DNA from: Thermoleophilaceae bacterium
Lineage (GTDB): Bacteria > Actinomycetota > Thermoleophilia > Solirubrobacterales > Thermoleophilaceae
Direction of reading: 5' to 3'
DNA length: 6,611 bases
Assembly (NCBI GenBank): GCA_013695885.1
Contig: JACCZP010000288.1
Coordinates: forward strand, 1-6,611
Below the pieces are notes generated by a model. It ran no database searches, had not been told where the DNA came from, and saw only the letters and a program-made list of their open reading frames with translations. Of this stretch, positions 1 to 6,173 are shown in pieces; within the stretch, counting starts at the first letter, position 1, and each line of letters starts with the position of its first letter. The position numbers and the translations under genes are program-made.

Positions 1-1653
1 TCGTCCATGTTCCGCGGCTACAGCGTCTTCATGAAGGGCAAGGACCCTCGGGACTCGCACTTCATCACCAGCCGCATCTGCGGCATCTGCGGCGACAACC
101 ACGCCGTCTGCTCGGTCTACGCGCAGAACATGGCCTACGGGGTCAAGACGCCCCCGCTGGGCGAGTGGATCATCAACCTCGGTGAGGCCGCGGAGTACAT
201 GTTCGACCACACCATCTTCCAGGACAACCTGGTGTTCGTGGACTTCTGCGAGCAGATGGTCAAGGAGACGAACCCGAGCGTGCTCGAGCGGGCCGAGACC
301 ACCGAGGCACCGCGCGGGAGCATGCACGGGTACCGCACGATCGCCGACATCATGCGGTCGTTCAACCCGTTCACGGGGGCGATGTACCAGGAGTCGCTCG
401 TGATGAGCCGCATCTCGCGCGAGATGTGCTGCCTCATGGAGGGACGGCACGTCCACCCCTCGACGCTCTACCCGGGCGGCGTGGGCACGGTGGCCACGCC
501 GACGCTGTTCACCGACTACCTGACGCGGCTGCTGCGGATGCTCGACTTCATCAAGAAGGCCGTGGCCTTGAACGACGACATCTTCGACTTCTGGTACGAG
601 GCGCTGCCGGGTTACGAGGAGGTCGGGCGCCGGCGGGTCCTGCTCGCGTGCTGGGGCGCCCTCCAGGACCCCGACGTGGTCACCTACGATTACAAGAACC
701 TCGAGGACGCCGGGAACGCGATGTTCGTGACCCCCGGCGTGATCGTGGACGACCAGCTGGTCACCACGAGCCTCAAGGACATCAACCTCGGGCTGCGGAT
801 CATGCTCGGGTCCTCCTACTACGACGACTGGCAGAACGAGGAGACCTTCGTCTCCCACGACCCGCTCGGCAACCCGGTGGACAAGCGCCACCCGTGGAAC
901 CAGACCACGCTGCCGAAGCCGCAGAAGCGGGACCTCGACGGCGGCAACTACTCGTGGGTGATGAGCCCGCGCTGGCACGACGAGCGCACCGGCGACAACC
1001 TCGCCCTCGACACGGGAGGCGGCCCGCTCGCGCGCCTGTGGGCCACCGCGCTGGCGGCTCACACCAACGCCGGCGGGTACGTCCTGGCGAACACCGGCAA
1101 CTCCGTGGAGATCAACCTCCCGGCGACGCCGAACACGCCCGAGGCGCGCCTCGAGTGGAGGATCCCGAAGTGGTCGAACGCGATCGAGCGCAACCGGGCC
1201 CGGATGTACTTCACCGCCTACTCGGCGGCCGCGGCGTTCCACTTCCTCGACAAGGCGATGGCGGAGGTGCGCTCGGGACGGACCAAGGTGTTCGAGGAGT
1301 TCACGGTCCCGGACGAGGCGATCGGATGCGGCTTCCACGAGGCGGTGCGTGGCGTGCTCTCGCACCACCTGGTGATCCGCGACGGGAAGATCGCGAACTA
1401 CCACCCGTACCCGCCGACCCCGTGGAACGGCAGCCCGACCGACTCCTACGGCACGCCCGGTCCCTACGAGGACGCCGTGATGGGCATGCCGATCTTCGAG
1501 GAGAACGGCCCGGACTCGTTCCGAGGAATCGACATCATGCGGGCGGTGCGATCGTTCGACCCGTGCCTGCCGTGCGGCGTGCACATGTACCTGGGCAACG
1601 GCAAGACCCTCAAGCAGACGCACTCGCCGATGTTCGGCGCGCAGAACGGCTGA
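1..1653 (+). CDS. hhyL: [NiFe]-hydrogenase large subunit, group 1h/5 (5' end missing)
   Basis: Catalytic subunit of an actinobacterial-type uptake hydrogenase: it splits H2 at a NiFe(CN)2CO centre and passes electrons to the iron-sulfur small subunit. The frame is open from base 1, so the true start lies upstream; the ATG at 7 is internal, because the first cysteine motif follows too closely. The N-terminal motif RICGICGDNHAVC (bases 73-111) supplies one nickel cysteine pair, C79-81 and C88-90. The C-terminal motif DPCLPCGVH (1558-1584) supplies the other pair. About 550 residues are visible, and I expect roughly 50 more. After the final His a 22-residue tail remains, the usual substrate of a maturation protease, which is encoded at 5214-6173. 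The flanking sequences SMFRGYSVFMKGKDPRD and GVHMYLGNGKTLKQTHSP match what I recall of group 1h enzymes and are unlike groups 1d or 2a. The small subunit gene is expected directly upstream. Family assignment is secure; the subgroup is from recognised sequence style, not a tree. Confidence 0.95.
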   Translation, partial: SSMFRGYSVFMKGKDPRDSHFITSRICGICGDNHAVCSVYAQNMAYGVKTPPLGEWIINLGEAAEYMFDHTIFQDNLVFVDFCEQMVKETNPSVLERAETTEAPRGSMHGYRTIADIMRSFNPFTGAMYQESLVMSRISREMCCLMEGRHVHPSTLYPGGVGTVATPTLFTDYLTRLLRMLDFIKKAVALNDDIFDFWYEALPGYEEVGRRRVLLACWGALQDPDVVTYDYKNLEDAGNAMFVTPGVIVDDQLVTTSLKDINLGLRIMLGSSYYDDWQNEETFVSHDPLGNPVDKRHPWNQTTLPKPQKRDLDGGNYSWVMSPRWHDERTGDNLALDTGGGPLARLWATALAAHTNAGGYVLANTGNSVEINLPATPNTPEARLEWRIPKWSNAIERNRARMYFTAYSAAAAFHFLDKAMAEVRSGRTKVFEEFTVPDEAIGCGFHEAVRGVLSHHLVIRDGKIANYHPYPPTPWNGSPTDSYGTPGPYEDAVMGMPIFEENGPDSFRGIDIMRAVRSFDPCLPCGVHMYLGNGKTLKQTHSPMFGAQNG

Positions 1654-1657
1654 GGAC

Positions 1658-2599
1658 GTGGAGGACGAAGGAGCACGCGAGCTGGTCGGGAGGGTCGAGG
1701 CGCTTCTTGAGAGCGTCGAGGCCCTGCCCGACCCGGCCGGCCGCGAGGCCGCGGGCGAGGTGGTGGCCGCCCTCCTCGACATGTACGGGGAGGGGCTCGC
1801 ACGGATCGTGGACATCATGGCGAGCTCGGAGGCCGAGGGGCTCGCCACGGCTGCGGTCGAGGACGAGCTGGTCGAGCACCTCCTGCTCCTGCACGACCTC
1901 CACCCGATCCCGGTGGAGGAACGCGTGGTAGGGGCGCTCGAGGGAGTGCGCCCCTACCTCGAGTCGCACGGAGGCAACGTCGTGCTCATGGCCGTCGAGG
2001 ACGGGGTGGTGCGCGTCCGGCTCGAGGGGAGCTGCGACGGGTGCCCCTCTTCGGCGATGACCCTCAAGCTCGCGATCGAGGAGGCCGTCCACAAGGCGGC
2101 CCCCGAGGTGGAGCGCGTCGAGGCCGAGAACGCCGAGCCGGAGGAGGAGGCGGCCGACGGGCTGATCCAGTTGACGGTGGCGAAGGGGCTCGGGGGCGGC
2201 GACGCGACCCTGGCGAGCTCCCACGGCCCGGGTGCGGGCGGCGGCTCGGCCGGCGTCGGGCCCGCGGGCGGCGCCGACGGCGCATGGGCGATCGCCGGTG
2301 CGCTGCCCGAGCTCTCGAACGGCGGCACCCTCGTCAAGCCGGTGGGGGGTGAGGCCGTGCTGTTCCTGCGCCTCGACGAGACCTTCTACGCCTACCGCCC
2401 CACGTGCCCGGCGTGCATGTCGTCGCTCGACGGCGCCGGGCTCGACGGCGATGCCCTCTCCTGTCCGGCCTGCGGCGAGCGCTACGACGCCCGCCGGGCC
2501 GGCCGGTCGCTCGATGCGGAGGGCCACCTCGTGCCGGTTCCCCTCCTGGAGGACGAGGCCGGCATGGTGAAGGTCGCCGTCGGCTCGCCGGTGGCCTGA
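1658..2599 (+). CDS. NifU-like domain fused to a four-cysteine Rieske-like domain
   Basis: A 313-residue protein in three parts. Residues 1-90 are mostly helical and acidic. Residues 91-160 are a NifU C-terminal-type domain, with GVRPYLESHGGNV and the cluster-binding pair C126-DG-C129. Such domains carry or transfer a transient Fe-S cluster. An acidic, Gly/Ala/Pro-rich linker (about 161-212) leads to residues 213-313, which resemble a Rieske-type beta domain. Its metal site reads CPAC (250-253), 15 residues, CPAC (269-272), instead of the usual CxH...CxxH. The GTG at 1658 is the only reasonable start: it lies four bases after the large-subunit stop, and the nearest purine run (GAGGA, 1652-1656) is too close to be an ideal ribosome site, so translation is probably coupled. 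In group 1h operons a gene of this type usually follows the large subunit. I infer a role in Fe-S supply to the hydrogenase or in electron transfer from it; neither is shown by the sequence alone. Confidence 0.85.
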   Translation: MEDEGARELVGRVEALLESVEALPDPAGREAAGEVVAALLDMYGEGLARIVDIMASSEAEGLATAAVEDELVEHLLLLHDLHPIPVEERVVGALEGVRPYLESHGGNVVLMAVEDGVVRVRLEGSCDGCPSSAMTLKLAIEEAVHKAAPEVERVEAENAEPEEEAADGLIQLTVAKGLGGGDATLASSHGPGAGGGSAGVGPAGGADGAWAIAGALPELSNGGTLVKPVGGEAVLFLRLDETFYAYRPTCPACMSSLDGAGLDGDALSCPACGERYDARRAGRSLDAEGHLVPVPLLEDEAGMVKVAVGSPVA

Positions 2600-2604
2600 G
2601 CGGC

Positions 2605-3291
2605 GTGGCGGCGCGCAACGGCACGCTCGCGTCCTCGCGCCTGCGCCGGCTGGCGCAGGAGAAGGCCGAGGAGAAGCAGGCGGCGCTCGAGGCATGCGAA
2701 ATGTGCGCCGAGAAGATCGGTGCGCAGCACCGGCACGTGATCGACCTCTCCTCACGGGATATGAAGTGCATCTGCCAGGCCTGCAAGATCCTCTTCGACC
2801 GTCCTGCCGCCCCCGCCGACCGCTTCCGCCTCGTGCCCGACCGGCGCCTTCGGATAGGGGACCTGGAACTGGACGACGTGATCTGGGATGACCTGCGGGT
2901 GCCGGTGGACATGGCCTTCTTCTTCCACCACTCCGAGGCCGAGCAGGTGCTCGCGTTCTACCCCGGGCCCGCGGGCGCCACCGAGTCGCTGCTCGAGCTG
3001 CGCGCCTGGGAGCAGCTCGAGACGGCGAACCCGATCCTCGCGGAGCTGGCGCCCGACGTGGAGGCCCTCCTCGTCAACCGCGCGCGAGGTGCGCGCCAGC
3101 ACTACCTGGTGCCGATCGAGGACTGCTATGACCTCGTCGGCCTGATCCGGACCCGCTGGCGTGGCCTCACCGGCGGGCAGGACGTGTGGAAGGCGATCGA
3201 AAGCTTCTTCGGTACGCTCGAGGAGCGGTCGAGGGAGGCCACCAGAGACGGAACGGTCAAACCGCGCGTGCCCGCAAGGGCCGGCGGATGA
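2605..3291 (+). CDS. DUF5947-type hydrogenase-operon protein with cysteine cluster
   Basis: A 228-residue protein of unknown function, recognised as DUF5947, a family found in actinobacterial hydrogenase operons. A basic/acidic helical leader (1-29) is followed by a compact cysteine region: CxxC at 31-34 and CxCxxC at 55-60. This could hold zinc or an Fe-S cluster. The rest is a conserved soluble domain with landmarks VPVDMAFFFHHSE (99-111), FYPGPAGATESLLEL (118-132), PDVEALLVNRARG (150-162), YLVPIEDCYDLVG (167-179) and RWRGLTGG (184-191). The tail after 208 is polar and probably disordered. No signal peptide or membrane helix is visible. The GTG at 2605 was chosen because it lies five bases after the previous stop and leaves a family-sized protein; the frame is open further upstream, but that part lies inside the NifU/Rieske gene and reads as arginine-rich shadow sequence. 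The ribosome site is weak, suggesting coupling. The family call is from memory of its sequence style. Confidence 0.8.
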   Translation: MAARNGTLASSRLRRLAQEKAEEKQAALEACEMCAEKIGAQHRHVIDLSSRDMKCICQACKILFDRPAAPADRFRLVPDRRLRIGDLELDDVIWDDLRVPVDMAFFFHHSEAEQVLAFYPGPAGATESLLELRAWEQLETANPILAELAPDVEALLVNRARGARQHYLVPIEDCYDLVGLIRTRWRGLTGGQDVWKAIESFFGTLEERSREATRDGTVKPRVPARAGG

Positions 3292-3298
3292 GAGGAGA
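3292..3298 (+). promoter_or_regulatory. Ribosome binding site of the 69-residue small protein
   Basis: The purine run GAGGAGA sits four bases before the ATG at 3303. It is the best Shine-Dalgarno match with good spacing among the upstream junctions of this operon, and it fixes the start of the small gene that follows. It begins directly after the DUF5947 stop codon. Confidence 0.75.
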
Positions 3299-3302
3299 CG
3301 GT

Positions 3303-3512
3303 ATGTCCTACATGAAGGTGGGGACTCCGGACACGAGTCCGGACGCACCCGCACACACCCCCGGGATCAAGGCCGGGAACGACCTTGGCGCATACGCGAA
3401 GTCGGCCGGGCACACGCCCGACGGCCGCTCGACGGCGGTGCGCTCAACGGGCGTCAACGCGAAGGCGTCCGAGCCGATCGACCCGAGCATGCCAAACCTG
3501 TCGCCGGCGTAG
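3303..3512 (+). CDS. Small polar protein (69 aa) of the hydrogenase operon
   Basis: A short protein of unknown function. It is rich in Pro, Ser, Thr, Gly and Asp, has no cysteine and no tryptophan, and has no hydrophobic stretch that could be a membrane helix or signal peptide, so it is likely extended or disordered on its own. Landmarks are GTPDTSPDAPAHTPG (7-21), GHTPDGRSTAVRSTGVNAKA (36-55) and the end DPSMPNLSPA (60-69). The ATG at 3303 has a clear ribosome site (GAGGAGA, 3292-3298), and the stop lies five bases before the next gene, so the small frame fits the operon exactly. An in-frame upstream extension to 3186 overlaps DUF5947 and has no support. I recall similar short Pro/Thr-rich proteins at this position in group 1h operons, but cannot verify it here. 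It could be a small structural partner or an assembly clamp, which is speculation. Confidence 0.75.
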   Translation: MSYMKVGTPDTSPDAPAHTPGIKAGNDLGAYAKSAGHTPDGRSTAVRSTGVNAKASEPIDPSMPNLSPA

Positions 3513-3517
3513 CCCGG

Positions 3518-4204
3518 GTGCAGTTGCCCGTCACGAACGGCGCGCCGGCGCGTGCCGGCTCTCCCCCGCCCCAGCTCGAGTTCGTGGTCGAGGGCGCGGA
3601 GTCCGTCCGCCACGCGGCGGTGCCGACGCTCTTCATCCGGCTACGGATCGAGCGCCGCGGGGGAGGGCCGGTGCACTCCGTCGGCCTGACCACCCAGATC
3701 CGCATCGCGGCCACCCGGCGGTCCTACGACGAGCACGCGCGCGAGCGGCTCACCGACCTGTTCGGCCCCACCGAGCAGTGGTCGCGGAGCCTGCGGAGCT
3801 TCCTGTGGACGCACGTGGTAGTCCAGGTGCCGGCCTTCACCGACGCCACGTATCTGGACCTGCCGGTGGTCTGCACCTACGACCTCGAGGCCAGCGGCAC
3901 GAAGTACATCGACGCCCTCGCGGACGGCGAGGTGCCGCTCGAGCTGCTGTTCAGCGGCACGATCTTCTACGCGGGCGATGACGGACGGCTTCAGGTGGCC
4001 CCGATGCCGTGGGACCGCGAGGCCGAGTTCCGCATGCCGGTGTCGGTGTGGCGGGAGACGATGGACCGCCACTTCCCGAACTCGGCGTGGCTGCGAGTCC
4101 AGCATGAGCAGTTCGACCGCCTCGCCGCCTACAAGGCCCGCCACATGCACCCGACCTGGGATCACGCCGTCAAGGCGCTGCTGCAAGAGGCGGGCGAGGA
4201 GTAG
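3518..4204 (+). CDS. DUF6084-type hydrogenase-operon protein
   Basis: A 228-residue protein of unknown function matching the DUF6084 style. After a short Pro-rich leader (1-18) it appears to be a mixed, beta-rich soluble domain. Landmarks are AAVPTLFIRLRIE (33-45), VGLTTQIRIAATRRSYD (55-71), LFGPTEQW (81-88), SLRSFLWTHVVVQVPAF (91-107), LPVVCTYDLEAS (115-126), then a segment ending in PLELLFSGTIFY and a C-terminal helix region with RMPVSVWRETMDRHFP. There is a single cysteine (119), so a self-contained metal cluster is unlikely. No membrane helix or signal peptide is visible. The start is the GTG at 3518, five bases after the previous stop; TTG at 3524 is an alternative, and no good ribosome site is seen for either, consistent with coupling. 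Its stop TAG shares one base with the next GTG. By position it should work on or with the hydrogenase; the actual task is unknown. Confidence 0.8.
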   Translation: MQLPVTNGAPARAGSPPPQLEFVVEGAESVRHAAVPTLFIRLRIERRGGGPVHSVGLTTQIRIAATRRSYDEHARERLTDLFGPTEQWSRSLRSFLWTHVVVQVPAFTDATYLDLPVVCTYDLEASGTKYIDALADGEVPLELLFSGTIFYAGDDGRLQVAPMPWDREAEFRMPVSVWRETMDRHFPNSAWLRVQHEQFDRLAAYKARHMHPTWDHAVKALLQEAGEE

Positions 4205-5217
4205 TGGACGCCCTCCAGAAGATCGCCGATGCGGTGCTCTACGAGGGCTACATCCTGTGGCCCTACCGCCGCTCCGCGATGAAGAACCGCCAGCGCTGGA
4301 CCTTCGGCGGCGTGCACCCCGAGGGGTGGACCCGATCCGGGCACCTCGACGACGCGTGTGCGATGCAGACGCAGGTGCTGGTCGAGGGTGGCGACGACGC
4401 CGCGGTGGAGGTCGGCGTGCGCTTCCTGCACGTGGTCGCCCGACGGGTCTCCCGCCAGGGGCCCGGAGGGCTCGAGGAGGTGGACGAGCTGACCGTGGAC
4501 GGCGAGCGCCACCTCTCCTGGGAGGAGGCCACCGAGCGCGAGGTGGGGGTCGGGCGCGTGGCACTTGCGTCCCTCGACTCGCTGCGGCGCGTGGAGATCG
4601 ACGTGCCCGCCGGCGCCGAGGAGGAGGATCTGATGTCCGCCGACGGCGCTCGCGCCGGGGCGGTCCGGCGCAGCTGGCTCGAGCTCGCCGGCGCCCTCGA
4701 CCTCCACGCCGAGCGCCTGGGGCCGCGGCTGTGGCGGCTCACCGCCCGGATCGCCAACACCACGCCGTGGCCGGGCGGGGGCCGTGAGGACGCTCTCGAG
4801 CGCACCTTCTGCTCGACGCACACCGTCGTGAAGGCGGCGGCCGCGGCGGAGCTCGTCTCGCTCACCGATCCCCCCGAGGAGCTGCGCGCCGAGGCCGAGC
4901 GCTGCGAGAACGTCGGCACCTGGCCGGTGCTGGTGGGCGAGGAGGGAGAGCGCCACACCCTGCTCTCCTCGCCGATCATCCTCTCCGACTATCCCCAGAT
5001 CGCCCCCGAGAGCCCGGGCGACCTCTTCGACGGCGGCGAGATCGACCAGATGCTCGTGCTGAACATCCTCTCGCTGACCGACGAGGAGAAGGAGGAGATG
5101 CGCGCCTCCGACCCGAAGACGCGGGAGATCCTCGAGCGCACCGAGGCGCTGTCCAACGACGAGATGATGGGGCTGCACGGGGCGATACGCGAGTTCCAGG
5201 CGGTGCGGGCGGAGTGA
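4204..5217 (+). CDS. Uncharacterised conserved-type protein of group 1h hydrogenase operons (337 aa)
   Basis: I do not know a function for this protein, though its sequence style is familiar from operons of this hydrogenase type. The N-terminus is the most distinctive part: YEGYILWPYRRSAMKNRQRW (13-32), then TFGGVHPEGW (33-42). The middle (about 60-200) looks beta-rich, with RFLHVVARRV (73-82), LWRLTARIANTTPWP (176-190) and FCSTHTVV (202-209). The C-terminal third is acidic: SPIILSDYPQIAPES (256-270), GDLFDGGEIDQMLVLNILSL (272-291), and a helical end with DPKTREILERTEALSNDEMM (303-322). Cysteines (52, 203, 234) are scattered, with no obvious metal motif. No signal peptide or membrane helix is seen. 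The GTG start overlaps the preceding stop by one base and has GAGGAG (4196-4201) just upstream, close to the start codon. Its own stop overlaps the next start (GTGA). I infer a cytoplasmic assembly or partner protein. Confidence 0.75.
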   Translation: MDALQKIADAVLYEGYILWPYRRSAMKNRQRWTFGGVHPEGWTRSGHLDDACAMQTQVLVEGGDDAAVEVGVRFLHVVARRVSRQGPGGLEEVDELTVDGERHLSWEEATEREVGVGRVALASLDSLRRVEIDVPAGAEEEDLMSADGARAGAVRRSWLELAGALDLHAERLGPRLWRLTARIANTTPWPGGGREDALERTFCSTHTVVKAAAAAELVSLTDPPEELRAEAERCENVGTWPVLVGEEGERHTLLSSPIILSDYPQIAPESPGDLFDGGEIDQMLVLNILSLTDEEKEEMRASDPKTREILERTEALSNDEMMGLHGAIREFQAVRAE

Positions 5218-6173
5218 GCGCGCGCGATCCCTTCGGCGGTGCGGACCCCGCCGACGATCCCTTCCCCACGATCGGCGCCGGGCGCCCTGGCGTGTGGGAG
5301 GAGCTCGAGCGCCCGCCCCCGGACTTCGTGGTCCTCGCCGGCGGCGCCGAGGTGCGTCGTGGTAGCAGGGTGATCCTGCGGCCGGGCCGCAGTGGGGATG
5401 TCTTCGACATAGTGCTCGACGGCAAGCCCGCGATCGTCGAGTCGATCGAGCAGGACATGGAGGAGAACGTCTCGCTGACCGTCACCCTCGACGAGGACCC
5501 CGGACGCGACCTCGGCGAGCGCCGGATCCCTGGGCATCGGTTCTTCTTCACCCCAGGGGAGGTCGAGTCGCTCGACGAGCCCGGCGCCGCGCCCGGGGTG
5601 GCCGGCGCGGCGGTCGACGCCCCACCCGCCCGTCGCGTGCTCGTGGCCGGCATCGGCAACGTGTTCCTGGGCGACGACGGCTTCGGCGTCGAGCTGGCCG
5701 GGCGCCTGGCGCGGCAGAAGGTGCCCGCCGGAGTGGACGTGGTCGACTTCGGGGTGCGCGGCATGGACCTGGCCTACGCGCTGGCCGACTACGACGTGGC
5801 GGTGCTGCTCGACGCCCTCCCGCGCGGCCAGGCGCCCGGAACCCTCTACGTGCTCGAGGCCGAGCTCGAGGACGCCGAGCCCTCGCTCGACGCGCACGCG
5901 ATGGATCCCGTTACTGTGCTGCGCTTGGCCCGCACGCTCGGATCGATGCCCGATCGCGTGCTTGTGGTGGGGTGCGAGCCGGCCAACCAGCTGTCGGTGG
6001 AGGAGGATGACCTGCTCATGGAGCTGAGCGAGCCGATGCGCGCGGCGCTGAACGAGGCGGTACGGCTCGTGGAGGATCTGCTGGAGGACGTGACCGCCGA
6101 AGGCGGCGCGCCATCCGGGGAGAAGGACGACGACGTCGAACGAAGGGAGAGGGGATCATGGGCAAGGGACTAG
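5214..6173 (+). CDS. Hydrogenase maturation protease (peptidase M52, HyaD/HybD family) with extra N-terminal domain
   Basis: Endopeptidase that removes the C-terminal tail of the large subunit after nickel insertion. The protease domain starts near residue 140. The family signature VAGIGNVFLGDDGFGVE (144-160) is followed by LLDALPRG (198-205) and DAHAMDP (226-232). By alignment from memory to E. coli HybD (Glu16, Asp62, His93), the nickel-sensing residues are D155, D200 and H228; Asp instead of Glu at the first is common in the family. Typical proteases have about 150-200 residues, but this one has 319. The added N-terminus comprises a Pro/Asp-rich leader (1-37), a compact region with VRRGSRVILRPGRSGDVFDI (47-66), LDEDPGRDLGERRIPGHRFF (92-111) and a Pro/Ala linker to about 139. 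The last 25 residues are charged and disordered-looking. The GTG start gives a 4-base GTGA overlap with the gene before; a later GTG near 5292 is possible but would only trim the leader. Substrate is inferred to be the large subunit at 1-1653. Confidence 0.88.
   Translation: MSARDPFGGADPADDPFPTIGAGRPGVWEELERPPPDFVVLAGGAEVRRGSRVILRPGRSGDVFDIVLDGKPAIVESIEQDMEENVSLTVTLDEDPGRDLGERRIPGHRFFFTPGEVESLDEPGAAPGVAGAAVDAPPARRVLVAGIGNVFLGDDGFGVELAGRLARQKVPAGVDVVDFGVRGMDLAYALADYDVAVLLDALPRGQAPGTLYVLEAELEDAEPSLDAHAMDPVTVLRLARTLGSMPDRVLVVGCEPANQLSVEEDDLLMELSEPMRAALNEAVRLVEDLLEDVTAEGGAPSGEKDDDVERRERGSWARD
6145..6154 (+). promoter_or_regulatory. Ribosome binding site of the 34-residue miniprotein
   Basis: The purine run GGGAGAGGGG ends three bases before the ATG at 6158. 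The GGGAG part (6145-6149) has near-ideal spacing of eight bases. It lies inside the end of the protease gene and supports translation of the overlapping small frame. Confidence 0.65.

Noticed and set aside
426..1931. Open frame of 501 codons in another plus-strand frame inside the large subunit
   Set aside because: Arg/Gly/Ala-rich shadow translation running through the whole large-subunit C-terminus and the next start; the overlapped frame has clear hydrogenase motifs.
2139..2290. GC-rich low-complexity stretch considered as a recombination site or a frameshifted junction between two genes
   Set aside because: The frame stays open and codes for a plausible acidic, Gly/Ala linker between two good domains; no stop or second ribosome site suggests separate genes.
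2404..2604. In-frame upstream extension of the DUF5947 gene
   Set aside because: It covers the Cys motifs of the Rieske-like domain in another frame and reads as an Arg-rich shadow; the GTG at 2605 gives the expected length.
1610..2755. Long open frame on the minus strand (381 codons) opposite the NifU/Rieske and DUF5947 genes
   Set aside because: Its product is Arg/Ala/Pro/Gly-rich with no domain I recognise, and it mirrors well-supported plus-strand genes. Long antisense frames are expected in high-GC coding DNA.
3322..3340. Small inverted repeat GGACTC / GAGTCC with a 7-base loop near the start of the 69-residue gene
   Set aside because: Only six base pairs, lying within a TPDTSPD coding repeat; high-GC coding sequence gives such stems often, and there is no U-run or other regulatory sign.
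3161..3517. In-frame upstream extension of the DUF6084 gene
   Set aside because: It would overlap the whole 69-residue gene and the end of DUF5947, and its translation is low-complexity and unlike the family start. The GTG at 3518 fits the operon spacing.
4162..5178. Long minus-strand frame opposite the 337-residue protein
   Set aside because: Leu/Gly/Ala/Arg/His-rich shadow with no family features; the plus-strand frame has overlapping coupled start and stop codons and recognisable operon-type sequence.
4989..5897. Minus-strand frame opposite the protease gene
   Set aside because: The plus strand encodes clear M52 protease motifs; the antisense product shows no known domain.
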